Shown piece after piece: positions 24,599 to 38,606 of a stretch of DNA of 64,000 bases. The translations under genes were made by a program, and so were the position numbers. The DNA comes from Thecaphora thlaspeos. Its lineage: Eukaryota; Basidiomycota; Ustilaginomycetes; Urocystidales; Glomosporiaceae. The stretch covers positions 496,001 to 560,000 of the forward strand of contig UWYS01000011.1 of assembly GCA_900291925.1 (NCBI GenBank). Direction: 5' to 3'. The notes beneath the pieces were generated by a model. It did no database searches. It was not told the origin of the DNA and worked only from the letters and a program-made list of their open reading frames with translations. The stretch's first letter is position 1, and each line of letters starts with the position of its first letter.

Positions 24599-27257
24599 GC
24601 GCTGGACAGACGCTCTACCCATGGATATGCGTGCAGCGACGAAGCCTTGCTGCGGCGAGCGAGGTGCTTACAACGGCGGCTGTGGGGGCCGCCCTGGCTC
24701 CAACTGGGATTCTTGTTCTCTTCAAGAGGGCCGAGGTCAGTCGCCGCCGGAGTGGCGCGGGTGTCTTTTACCTGCCCTGATCTCGCTGTAGTCGGCATAG
24801 CTGTACGCCCCGAAACAGAGGCCCTCTCTCTAGCCTCCGCTGAGGTGTCGACATCCGACTCGAAGCACATAGTAGAGGGCTCCGCCCAGATAGACGCGTC
24901 CCAGTGGGGCTAGCTAAAGACTGAGCGCCATGCGAGAGAGCTAGCCACAGTCGAATCTAGGCCGGTCGAGCTGGTGGTGGAGCCACCGAAAGGTCGGCAG
25001 TGACCTAGCTACGCGTTGAACAAACAAACATAGCCTATACCGACCTCGGTTCCCGCATCTTGGACTGCCTGGGCATATTCAAGTGATCTTCGCAAACACA
25101 CAGACACGCTTTCAGGATCTGGTTGGCGACATTTTGGGCTCGTTATGGTCTCACGGGGACGTTTCAGCCCAGCTGCAGTAAGCCTAGAGGCTCGAGACCA
25201 GACATGACGGAGGGCACGATGTGATGCCTGAGCGAATCGTATCTGGAACGAGATCAGCGAAGCGGGACGAGGGGGTCATTGTGTCGTGTCTTTTTGTTAT
25301 ACAGCACGAGGGCCGTGAGTCAACTGTTCGGTCTGGCCGCAATCTATTAAGGGCAGACGTTCGTCGGCGACTCAAAGGGGCCTTAAAAGTTCCCGAAAGA
25401 CTTGCCCAGCAGCCCGAGACAGGCTCACAGGTTGCTAGGAAGCCTCACCGTTGATGCAACCTGTGGAGTCGTGACGACGCGGCGATACCGTCGGACAGTG
25501 CAGTGCTGCGGCAAGTGTATGTCGGAGCTCGTAGTCTTCTCCACCTGACCAGAGACTCAAAGGTGCGAGCTAGCGACCAACATCAACAAAGAGCACAACT
25601 TCACAAGAGACAAAGTAGCCGTTTCGCCGTGACCGTGCTGCTGAGCGGTGGCGAGCGGTCGGCGTTACCTATTTCATTGCAGCTCGCAAGCAACGTCTTG
25701 CGACACGCACACAAGGTACAAGGTCGACAGTGCCGGTAAGCACCAAATGTCCCTCTGACGTAGACGTCGTCGAGCTTTTAGAAGGTATCAGCGACCGGGA
25801 GTCTGTGTCGCAGGAAATGCGTGGCTCGTCGGATGCCAAGATGCTTATGCCGTCGGCGTAACAGCGTAAACCGTCAGACCAGACAGGCTTTACCGCTAGA
25901 GTGTTAGCGTAGCTGTCGTCTGAGGGTACAAATAAAAGCTGCGTACCAGCGGTCTGTGTGTGCATGGGAAAAGGCGAATGGGACGATGCAGAACCCGAGC
26001 AGACCAAGCGATATTCAGCCCCGTCACGTTTCTAGTCCCGACGATGGGCCTGGGAGCTGGTGGGAAAGTCTATGAATAATCAAGAATCCTAAGGAATTGT
26101 ACGTCTGTCGGCTTTGCTCTTCTTGGAGAGCGCGGCTGACCGAAGGAGCGGTTGAAAGAGGCACGGGCTGCGAGTTGGTCGAAGCTGAAGGGAACCTTGA
26201 TGTCCTCGCCTCAGAAGCAGAGGCGGTCAGAGAAGCGATCAGCCAGGGCCACCAGCCTGCTTGCGGTATGACAGGGAGCGGCTCATGATCAACACAGACC
26301 TGCGTCGCGCAACAGGTCTACCACGGGAGCGCTGCACCGCGCACCCAGTCTTACAGATGCTTTGTCAGCGCACGGGCTTGAGCCGGGCGCTCTCTCGAGT
26401 CGCGACGAGACCAACACGAACGGAAACACTCACTTGTGTTTGACAGGCAGGGATCGAGGACTGGACGAGCTGATACATACCTGGAGGCAGGGTCGAGTAA
26501 AGTTTGTTCGCATGCCGAGTAGGTGGCTCGGGTTCGCATTGTGGCAGACATGATCCGTCAAAGTGTCCTACCCTTAGCTTGCTGGTCGATGTCCCGAGAC
26601 AGAAGCAAAGTAGCATGGTCGTCATACCTCGATACAGTACACACATCAGCAGGACTCGCCTAATGCCCCAACACACAAAAGCTCGACCACGGGCATGTTC
26701 GCCACCCAAATCGCCTAGACCGCTCGAAGTGTTCCAGCAACATTGTTCGACGTTGCGTGTCGCTATAATCACCTTGCCATAATGCACGGTTCAAAAGAGA
26801 GACAAGGTGGTAGAGGAGCAGACCCGTTCATGTCGTTGGTTTCCGAGGTGCTGGGAACGCGAGGCAACCGAGCTCGACCTTGACTAGGCTGCGGACAGCC
26901 AAAAGCCTCTCGGGTGGGGGCGTCGCCTTGGCGATCCATTTTTTTTTCCTATCCCACCGCACCACCCACACACACGCATGACACAGATATGCTGTAAGAG
27001 AGGACGAGATACGCTCGTGCAATACTCGCCGGAGGCATGCGGGCAGAGTGAGCAACTACTCTAGGATCTGCAGGCATTAGTGCAGTCAACCAACCGGGTG
27101 GGCTCGTGCCATTTGCCGACGTGTTTGTTTGGCCCATGGCGAAAGACCCATGTGTCGCAACCCTGATCAATCCTAAATCTACTCAGCTGCGGAGTCCGAG
27201 GCCGACGCCACACCTCACACCACCTTTCGCACCTTGCCTCGAGCAGCATTCTCATAC

Positions 27258-27303
27258 CTGCTTCTGCTTCTGCTTCTGCTTCTGCAACTGCAACTGCAAC
27301 TGC
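27258..27303. repeat. Two abutting hexamer repeats
   Basis: Four copies of TTCTGC run directly into three copies of AACTGC, so the unit changes at its first two bases while TGC is kept. Typical replication-slippage product in non-coding DNA. Confidence 0.85.
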
Positions 27304-28765
27304 GATGAGACCGGCCAACCCTGTCTGGTAAGTGGGTGGCCGAGAGAGAGACAGAGAGAGAAGCGTGCCTCTCCCTTCCGCAAGGCCCCTTGGTTGAGTT
27401 AGACATCGCCTGGCACGGTGAGTACTCCTACTCTCAAGCTACCTCTTGACAAGTCCAGGAAGCTCGTCCATTGAGCCATGGTGTAGCGAGCGTGCTGCAC
27501 TTCGCAGAAGTTGGGCCCTTGTTGTTTTGATGCCAGAGCGTGGTCTCATGGCAAAGACACGGCCCCCACACCTGCCTTTGACGCACTTCCTCGACAAGCA
27601 TCGAGAGAGATCGAAGCCCGCTTCCGGACAGCATGCGTCTGATGGGTCAGGTAGAGAGACAGTCACTTGACCTCTTGCTGTAAGGACACACATCGTCGCA
27701 CCGTCGCATTTCGGAGATGTCCTGCACTACACCGAATTCTGCGAGTCGGCCTAGTCAGCTAAGTCTATATGACCTCTTTGGCGTGCCTCGCAAAGGCCCA
27801 ACTACAGAAGCCCCTATGCATGCCTCGGATACTGTCCAGGCTTCCCGCTGTCTGCTGTCTGCTGTCCGCCATTGAACGAGTGTGCTCGAGAACATCACCA
27901 AAGTCGATAGCCAGAACTGGACCTCGGCGTACAGTAGCTTCTTGCGACTAGCCAGCTAGCACCAAGTTTTAGAGGAGAGCTCAGCGTGCTTGGATACAGA
28001 TAGAGTTTTACCGGGAGGCTACGGTCTGCTGCGGCTGATAATGCTCGCGGTGCTACGGTGGGGGGCGGCAATGGTCTTTGGGACACGCCACCTGCCGCTG
28101 CAGCGCTACTCGACTCTGATAATGCGGCTTGGCTATGTGTGTGGCGTCTCCCCAGATCTTCTGGTCCCGCATAACGAGCCATTGTCCACCTCGACAACAC
28201 GCCGGAGCACAGAGGCACACTTACTTGGGTTATTGTATCTCCGGCATGCCGATGTCATGGGAATGATCGGCTGCCGTTGTAGCGCCACACCCCTACACTG
28301 CCTAAACTCCCCTCGACTACTAGCTGCACTGCACCCTGCAAAGTGGCGGCCGGATCGCGACTCATATGTCGCTTGAATCGCCGCTCGACAATGATAGCAG
28401 CCTTCCTCCGCTGTCTGACCTGAATCCCGCCGCCTATACTACGAGCGATTGAGCAGCTCGGCATGCAGAAACAATCGACTCTGTGGACTTCGACAGGGGC
28501 AGTGATGGCTTTGCTCCTTCTGGTGGTGCGAGCCCTAGTCCTTTCCGTCGTCCTGCGGCGATGACCCACACGTCCGTACGCCTGAGCCTACCTGTGCTGT
28601 TCCCATCCTGGTCTTCGTCCTAGCAACCTTGGCTTGAGCCCGAACGCACGGCCTGACGTGTCGAGGTGGGTCGCCCCCTCCGAGCTCCCTTTGTCTCCTT
28701 ACTGTTCCGCGTCTCCCTTCCGCTAGCAACCTCTAGACTCAGGGCCGACGGTGGGTGGGGGTAAA

Positions 28766-28773
28766 GATATAAG
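28766..28773 (+). promoter_or_regulatory. TATA-like element upstream of the zinc-finger gene
   Basis: GATATAAG lies in a GC-rich flank about 300 bp upstream of the ATG at 29070, which leaves room for a leader of about 270 nt. No nearer TATA word is seen. Positional inference only. Confidence 0.4.
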
Positions 28774-29069
28774 GGCCTGTCTGTCCATGGTTGAGCCCTC
28801 CATTGGACCGAACTCTCCATCGTCCATTCCTTTCATATCCCAAGCTCGCCCCTCTTCTCCCCCCCCCCATTCACCGTCCTCTTCGCCGTCTCCATAGCAT
28901 CTCAACCACCATTGTGCTAGGCCAGCGCACCGTCGAGCGACCGCCCCTCCATCACCGCCCCACCGTGCAACAGACCAGACACGCCACCGCACCCCTCGTG
29001 CTCCGCATCTTGAATCTAGTCCGTGCTATCCAGTCAAGAGGCACCGCAGAAGTCTGCCTCTCTCTCGCG

Positions 29070-31728
<2,659 letters not shown>

Positions 31729-32421
31729 TCTCGCCCCCTTTACTTCTTTTCGTCCGGCCCTCGCCGCCGTCGTGCACTTGTTTCGCAGCGACGTCGACCT
31801 ATCTGCCGACCAGCATCGCCACTGCCAAACAGGCAGCGAAGGAGTATGCGCTGGTCTCGTCGCGTTGGGCAGGCGTCGCACCCATCTACTAAGCTACCTT
31901 TGGCCCCGCCAAGCGTTCCTCTAATCTCTGCTCGCTCCTCATCTCTTGATACGGAATCTGGCTTTATTCACTTTGATCTAGACGCATGGATTGGTAGCAT
32001 TGCATTCTTGTATGGTGATTGGGCTTCGCATCTTAGCCCCTCCCTCTCTGCATAGACGTTGCGGACTCGGATCGTCTTGGTGGCAGTACGGCGGAGATTG
32101 GATATTCTCGTTGGTATGGCCACTTGTGTCTTGATCTGTATACCTATACCATGGTTGGTTAATTGCCTGTGTTTAGTTGGAATATACCGCGCATTCTTCT
32201 GGACGATTGGCTTTACGCTCGCTGGCTGGTGAGCGATCGGGCGACTCTTGAAGGTGAAGGTGAGCCATGGGTGCGTTCAGGTTGCACCTGATCGCGACGG
32301 CACCGAAAATCAAGATACATTTGTCGCGAGTCGCAAGTGGGCCGTGGCGCGGTGCTTTGTGAGCTCCTCACACCACGCCCTCCTCCTCTTTTCCCACCAT
32401 CACTCCCCAAACCCGCCCATC
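31729..32421. other. Intergenic region between zinc-finger gene and GCN3
   Basis: 693 bp with 3' sequence of the zinc-finger gene and the GCN3 promoter. From about 31950 to 32220 it is more AT-rich than the genes. An in-frame extension of GCN3 reaches back to 32248 but adds no conserved residues. Nothing else seen. Confidence 0.35.
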
Positions 32422-33953
32422 ATGCTAGCCTCAACAGCACCACCACCACCCTCCTCCTCCTCGTCGTCGCCGACGAAGCCCAACCTCGCCGCCACGCGCA
32501 ACACCAGCAGCACCATCAACGATGGCTCCTTTCCCATCGTTGAGAGCTACCATCGCTTCCTAGCAAACGATCCCGAACTCCCCTTTCCCATCGCCGCCAT
32601 CTTTGCCCTCGCCGAGCTCGTAAGCCGCTCCAAGGCCGCAACCACGTCGGAGCTCATCGAAAACATAAAGGCCGCCAGCCAGCGCCTAAAGCGCAGCCTC
32701 TCCAACCCCGTCCCCGCCACCGCCGGTCTCGATCTCTTCACCCGCTTCGTCGTCACAAAGAGCTGGCACGGCGATGTGAGTCTGTGCTAGAGCCCACGCT
32801 GCCTTGCGACGTGCTCCAGAATGCACGACCACACTGACGCCTCTTCTCTCTCTCTCTCTCTCTTCTCGCTCGTCCTCGGTCCACCCTTGGTCATCGCTCT
32901 CCCGCCCGCTCACCCGCCGCCCTCGCAGGACTTTGAAGCGCACAAGCAGTCGCTCTCCTCGCTCGCCCGCCAGTTTGCCACGCACACCGTCCCATCATGT
33001 CGCGAAAAGATCTGTGACCTCGTCCTGCCCTTCATCCGGGACGACGCGGTGATCCTGACGCACAGCTACTCGCGCGTCGTGATGCAGGTGCTGCGCAAGG
33101 CGGCGCTCGACCAGCGCAAGCGCATCAGCGTCTACGTCACCGAGTCGAGGCCCAACGGTCTCGGTCTACGCACCCACCAACAGCTCACCGCGGCGGGCGT
33201 ACCGTGTACCGTCATCCTCGACTCGGCCGTCGCCTACATCATGGACAAGGTGGACCTCTGCCTCACCGGCGCAGAGGGCGTCGTGGAGAGCGGCGGTTTC
33301 CTCAACGCCATCGGAACCTACGGGATGGCCTTGATCGCAAAGAGTCACAACAAACCCTTCTTTGCGCTTGCCGAGAGGTGAGGAAGCGACGTCTCGTCTC
33401 GCGTCCCGTCCCGTCTACCAAAACTCACACAAGCTGACTCGATCCGCCTCTTATTTCCCCCCCCTTCCCACCCTCTCGCTCCATCCCGTTCATACGGTCG
33501 GGATAGCTTCAAGTTCCTCCGTCTGTTCCCACTATCGCAGTACGATCTTCCGGCCTCTGGCAACATCCTCGCCTTTCCTGAACTCAGCAACGACCAACAA
33601 GCCCAAGCGGCGCAAGAATGTCGACCCGTCCACGCCACCAAGGAGGAAGACGACGATGACAAAGGCACCCTACAACGTTCCAAGCTCATGAACAAGCAGA
33701 TGGAACTGCTCAACCCAGCTGTGAGTGTCGCGCGTCCGTCGTCGTCGGGTCGATTTTCAAACAAGATGCAAAGTGTCACGACGAGCTGACTCGACGTGAT
33801 TCCGACGATCGGCCATGTCTTTGGGCTGATAAACGGACACAGATCGATTATACCTTACCGGACCTAGTCACGTTCCTGTTTAGCGATGTAGGCGTCCTCA
33901 CGCCGAGCGGTGTAGGAGATGCTCTGCTGGCCGTCTACGGTGGCACAGACTAG
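32422..33953 (+). CDS. GCN3: Translation initiation factor eIF2B subunit alpha
   Basis: Regulatory subunit of eIF2B, the guanine-nucleotide exchange factor for eIF2; it senses phosphorylated eIF2-alpha in the general amino-acid control response. Four exons: 32422-32775, 32929-33377, 33507-33720 and 33843-33953, all GT...AG and in phase; predicted 375 residues, near the usual 305 plus extra N-terminal and internal disorder. After a Ser/Pro tail it reads VESYHRFLANDPELPFPIAAI, the family start. Exon 2 has ILTHSYSRVV, VYVTESRPNGLG, GVPCTVILDSAVAYIMDKVDL and GAEGVVESGGFLNAIGTYGMA. Across the next join FFALAE-SFKFLRLFPLSQYDLP is restored. It ends in IDYTLPDLVTFLFSDVGVLT. A short acidic insert (EEDDDDKG) is in exon 3. 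The ATG at 32422 is used because the upstream frame is unconserved. Confidence 0.96.
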
Positions 33954-34115
33954 CCCACCCATGTCGAAGTGTGAGCATCGAGGCTTCAACACCATTCAAG
34001 CAGCGGTCAAGATGCAACGTCAACATACCATCATCTCTGCAAAGCATACAGTCATGTCGCATTACATGTTCCTCAGCTTCGACACCGTCTCGGCGGGCAT
34101 GAGAAAGGGGAGAAC

Positions 34116-37019
34116 CTACCTCCTTCTCTCACCTAAATCCTTTCTAAAACTACTCTTCACCTTTCCCTTTGCGCCATTTCCCTTGAATCCTGTCGTCTTT
34201 TCTGCTGTCGATGTCGTCTTCTTTGGAGCGGACTTCTTCTTGTTGCTAGCATTGAGACCGGGTTCGTGAACGCCTAGAGCTTTAGGTCGTTGAGCCTTTT
34301 TCGCCGCTCGGATGGAAGCATCCATAGCGGCGGCCGAGGAGGAAGATGATGCTTTGCCTTGCTCTTTCGATTCCCGTTGGATCAAATCGCGCATCATCCG
34401 AGATCGTTTGCGTTTACGTGATAGACCGTCGTATTTGTCTCGTCCCTTTGCTGTTGATTTGGATCCGTATTCTGCTTTGGAGACGTCTGTTTTTATCGGC
34501 AGAGGGGAAAAAAAGGGGAGGGAGCGAGCGAGCGAGCGAGCGAGGAGGGAATTGGTCAGTGTGAAAAGCATCAAAGGTGACAAGGTAACAGTCGCAGAGT
34601 CAACAGATTACGCACCCTTGGCAGCTTCCTTTTCCTTTTCACTTTGGAACCACGTCCTTCGTGGTCTACTCATAATCTCGTCGCGGTGCTTGACGATATT
34701 TTCGCCCTTTTTCAGTTCCATCTCTGCCCGTCTCATTTCCTTTTCCTCGATTTCTTCGCGCATCACTACGTCCACTTCCGGCTTGAGCTTGTCCAGCGTC
34801 TCGACCATGGCCTGTACGACGTCGGCGGGTACGAGACGATGTTTGACCTGTTCCTCTGGCGACTTTTTAAGCGCCATCTTGAGCATCTTCCTATCCGCCT
34901 CTCCAACCAGCGTCACGGCTCGACCGTTTCGACCGGCTCGAGCGGTACGTCCGACACGGTGAAGGTACTGCTCAAACTGTCCCGGCATGTCGTAGTTGAT
35001 GACCGTCTGGACGCCGCGGATGTCCAGACCGCGAGAGGCCAGGTCCGTCGCGATCAGGTAGTCCGCCCGTCCGTCTTTGAACGACTCGAGCGCGGAAAGT
35101 CGCTGTTCCTGCGACAGGTCGCCGTGAAGCTCCGCCGCAGAGAGGCCGACAAGTCCAAAGACAATCTTGAGCTGGTGCGCCAGCTTCTTGGAACGCACAA
35201 AGATGATCACCTGCGACGTAAAGGTGCGCGTGCACAGAGCGAGCAGGAGAGCGGGTCGATGCGCCTCTTCGCTGCGCTGCTGGCTCATCTTGCCGTGGCC
35301 ATTGCTGCTGCCGCCCGCAGCTGCAGCTGCCGTCTCGCCTGTGAGGCTCTGGCTGCCCGCGACGGCAGCGCCGTGACCCGCCGCGCCGCGGACGCGCACA
35401 AACTCCTGGATGAGCTTCTTGGCCGTGGTGCGCTTCGGATCGACAAAGAGGCGGATGGGCTTGCGCAGGCTGAGGCGCACCAGCTGCTCGACGTCGTCCG
35501 TCATGGTGGCCGAAAAGAGCATCGTCTGGCGACCCTTTGGGCACTCCTTGACAATCTCGTTGAGCTCGTCGGCGAAACCGTCCTCGAGCATCCGGTCGGC
35601 CTCGTCCATGACGAGGATCTCGATGTCCTCGAGCGAGAACGACGCCGAGTTGCGCGTGTGGTCGATCAGACGTCCTGGCGTCGCGATAATCACCTCGGGC
35701 CGCAGCTTGAGCTCGGCCTCTTGCGACTTGAGCGAGAGGCCGCCGACGCACAGGCAGAAGCGGACGTCCATGAACTTGGCCAGCTCCTTGCCGACGCTGT
35801 AGCACTGGATCGCCAGCTCGCGCGTCGGCGCCAGGACGAGGACGCGACTCTTGGCCTGGTCGGCCCCCTTGGAGCGGTAGCTGAGCCGTTCGAGGATCGG
35901 AATCATGAAGGCGGCCGTCTTTCCGCTTCCCGTTACGGCGCCCGCCACCAGGTCCTTGCCCGCCAGCGCGAGCGGGATGGTGCGCGCCTGGATCGGCGTG
36001 GGCTGGTGGAAGGAGAGCGTAGAGAGGGAGCGCAGCAGCGAGCGCGTGAGGCCGAGCGAAGAAAAGGTGATGCTGTCCTCTTCGCCGCCCTTTTTGGCGG
36101 ATGGCTTCTTGCCGCTGGCCGTCTTGACCGAGTCGTCGTTGGCAAAGTAGGCCGCCTTGCGTGCCTTTTGCACCTCGGTCTCCTTTTCACCGTCGTCGTC
36201 GGACGACGACGACGACGACGACGGTGAATCTTCTTCTGCCGCCTCTTCTTCGTCCCCGTCTTCCTCTTCATCCTCGGAGACATCTTCCTCCTCCTCCTCC
36301 TCGTCCGAGCCTTGTTCGGCGGCGACAAGGCGGTGCTTGGCCCTGGCGCCGGCGCCAAAGGCGTCCTCGTCGTCTTCGCTGTCGTCTTCGTCGTCGAACG
36401 TGGCAAAGTCGATGCCGTGCTTGCTACGGGCCTCTTCGGGCTGGTCGGCGTCCTCGTCGTCCTCGTCCTGAATTGCAAGCCGGGGAAGCTTGATGTCTGG
36501 CCTGGTCTTTCTCCTCTTTTCGATGATGTTGTCTACGCTGAGGCGGTTGGCGCCCTTTACGCCGTTGACGGACATGTCCCAGTCCTGACCCTGGGCGTAG
36601 GCGGCCTTGTCGCCGTATACGTCGAACTCGAAGTCGATGTTGAGGTGGATGGCGTCTTCGTTGTTGTTGGTGGCGCTGCGTTTGGCGTTCGTTTGCTTTT
36701 TGGTGGCCGGAGTTGATGTGTCTTCGCGGATCGTTTGGCGGCCCTTGAGCTGTGCCTTTGGCTTTCTGGCGGGCGGCGCGGAGTCGTGCTGCTGCTGCTG
36801 CTGCTGCTGCTGGCCGTCGTCGCTGTCGGAATAGATGGTGCGGCCGAGGCTGGGTGGTTGTTCGAGTTCGTGGTGGGACAGCTCATCGTCGGTGTCTAGG
36901 GTCATGATGAAGTCATGTTTGGTGTGGGCGCATGGTGATGCTGGCTTGCGCTTGGAGGCGGGTGCACTGGGAGTAGCGCTGCACGGCATACGCCTTGATG
37001 CTGACGTCGCTGGCGGCAT
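34116..37019 (-). CDS. DRS1: DEAD-box RNA helicase Drs1 (60S ribosome biogenesis)
   Basis: Nucleolar ATP-dependent RNA helicase needed for 27S pre-rRNA processing and 60S subunit assembly. Exons on the minus strand are 37019-34616 and 34486-34116; the intron 34615-34487 has a GTGCGT donor and CAG acceptor, phase 1. Predicted 924 residues. The N-terminal third is acidic with Asp/Glu/Ser runs. All helicase motifs are present: Q-motif with FHQPTPIQARTIP, AVTGSGKTAAF, APTRELAIQ, TPGRLIDH, VMDEADRML, SATMTDDV, ATDLASRGLDI and HRVGRTARAGRNG. About 30 low-complexity residues are inserted after motif III (Gly/Ala/Ser). The tail PRRTWFQSEKEKEAAK, then a lysine-rich exon 2, is typical of Drs1. HDFIMTLDTDDE near residue 36 resembles other fungal Drs1 starts, supporting the ATG at 37019. 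It converges on GCN3 with 162 bp between stops. Confidence 0.95.
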
Positions 37020-37351
37020 CGTGTGTGCTGGGAAGATGTGGTGGATGTGAAGGGAGGGAATGCGCGTTGGATGGGAGGCGTGGTGGAAGGAGGAAGGCAA
37101 GGCAAGTTGGGGCGTGTTGCGCCGCCAAGTTGGGCTGGGCGGCTGTGCAAATTTCTGGCAAGAACGCTGCCTCCGCCCGAGTTCCGACTTCCGCGGACGG
37201 CTCGTGGCTCGGTGCCGCGGCGCAGGCAACAGGACAGGACGTCGAGCCACACAGCGTGCCAGCGCGGTCAGCGTGGTGGACCCTCTCTGGCGCGCTCGGT
37301 GCGGCGCAGCCACCCTCGCCACCGCCACCATCGCCACCGCACTTTCCTGAC
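37020..37351. promoter_or_regulatory. Divergent promoter DRS1 / CIR_N protein
   Basis: 332 bp between two start codons on opposite strands, so it must serve both genes. GC-rich, with no TATA word. The minus-strand frame of DRS1 stays open through it, but the predicted residues are not conserved. Confidence 0.5.
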
Positions 37352-38606
37352 ATGCCGCTGCACCTGGCCCACCACAAGTCCTACCACCCTTACAATCGCA
37401 CAAACATCCAGCGCGTAGAGCGCGACGAGGCTATCGCAGCCCTCCAGCAGTCACAGCTCCACTCTTCCTCCTTCACCGCACAAGACCAGGCACGCCTCGA
37501 CCTACTCCGCAGCCAGGCGGCCACCTCCAGACACGCAAGCTCCCACTCCAGAGACTCCCGGCTGAAGGCGGCAGAGCGAGAGGTACTTCTTGGAAAGCGA
37601 GGCGAGCTACAAAGGCACGACGCAAAACACCAGCCACAGCAACGTCACCCTCATCACCAAACAGCACCAGCCGCGGCAAACGACAGGCTCCTAGACGCAA
37701 CAGGCCACATCAACTTCTTTGCAGCCCAGCAGCAGCAGCAGCAGCAGCACTTGACAACACTCCGCCAACGCGGCACATCCTCCGGTCAACGGCAGAACCC
37801 CGAACTCATAAAGGAGCAGCACGAGGCTCGACAAAGGCTCGAGGAGAGCATCGGTGCCAGCCTAGGGCGTCCAGAAAGTGAGCTACGTCCATGGTACACC
37901 AACCCGGACCTCCAGAACGGCGAAGAGCGCAAAAAGTCAGACGAACAAAAGCTCGAGGCCGCTTACAAGGAGAGTGCACGCAAAAACTCGAGCGACCCGC
38001 TTAAAGCCATGGAGGGCTTCCTCTCAAAGCGCAAACAGGCACTCGAAAAGCAAAAACAGGAGCAGCAGCAGCAGAGCCATCACCTCCCCTGCGCCGGCAA
38101 CCTCGACCAAGAGTACTCGGACCTGTACAACAGAGACGCCGTCCGAGCCGCCAAGAGCAGGGGCCGCAACCGCGTAGCAGGCGACCACGATCATGACAGA
38201 GGTGCGTAGTGATGCCATAATGTGCAGGGACACTTGACTCGACCTCTCATACGAGCTATGTCGCTCGAACCCTGCGCTGACCCGCGTCCCTCGTCCCCAT
38301 TCCGTGGTCCGCCTCGTCCTCTGTTCTCCCCCTCATGCAGTCCGTCATCGCTCATCCGCCGGCGGTAACAGCAGCAGGGACGACGGCAAACGAAGAACAA
38401 GCCATAGCCGCCGGGACGAGGCCAAATTCGGTGATACAAGACCCGGCCACGGCAGGAGGGAGCGCAGGCGCACTGCCAGATCCAAGTCACGGTCTCCCTC
38501 TCCTTCCAGGGAAAGTTCAAGCCGACGGCACGGATCTCCTCGCCGAGAAAATGGCAAACACAGAGAAAGAAGACCAGAACGGTCCCACGAGCGTGAGGCA
38601 CAATGA
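37352..38606 (+). CDS. CIR_N-domain, LENG1-like RS-tailed protein
   Basis: Two exons, 37352-38201 and 38341-38606, joined by a GTGCGT...CAG intron in phase 1; predicted 371 residues. The N-terminus HKSYHPYNRTNIQRVERDEA matches the CBF1-interacting corepressor N-terminal (CIR_N) domain found in LENG1 and Cwc25-like splicing-associated proteins. A later block (GHINFF, then ELRPWYTNPDL) also fits LENG1-type proteins. The middle is Gln-rich. Exon 2 encodes an Arg/Ser tail (RSKSRSPSPSRESSSRRHGS) as in nuclear splicing factors. Without exon 2 the frame would stop right after the exon-intron border. Role inferred: nuclear, RNA-processing-associated. Its last 56 nt overlap the FAN1 frame if FAN1 starts at 38551. 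Confidence 0.82.

Larger units (their letters stand above)
24599..29069. other. 4.5-kb gene-poor stretch
   Basis: No frame longer than about 140 codons looks coding, and none shows a domain or spliceable phase pattern. Base composition looks more even than in the flanking genes and stop codons are frequent. I saw no terminal repeats, no transposase or reverse-transcriptase motif, and no tRNA by eye; CpG is not obviously depleted, so RIP-like mutation is not suggested. The last roughly 300 bp (28766 onward) likely hold the promoter and leader of the zinc-finger gene. Confidence 0.5.

Noticed and set aside
27258..27303. Possible CRISPR or satellite array
   Set aside because: Plain hexamer slippage; no spacers and a eukaryotic context.
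27990..28376. 128-codon plus-strand frame in the second desert
   Set aside because: Has an ATG-like start and hydrophobic bits but no domain, no supporting promoter and no spliceable neighbours; within chance length for this composition.
34644..36227. 527-codon plus-strand frame opposite DRS1
   Set aside because: Antisense shadow of a GC-rich helicase gene with strong third-position bias; no domain seen.
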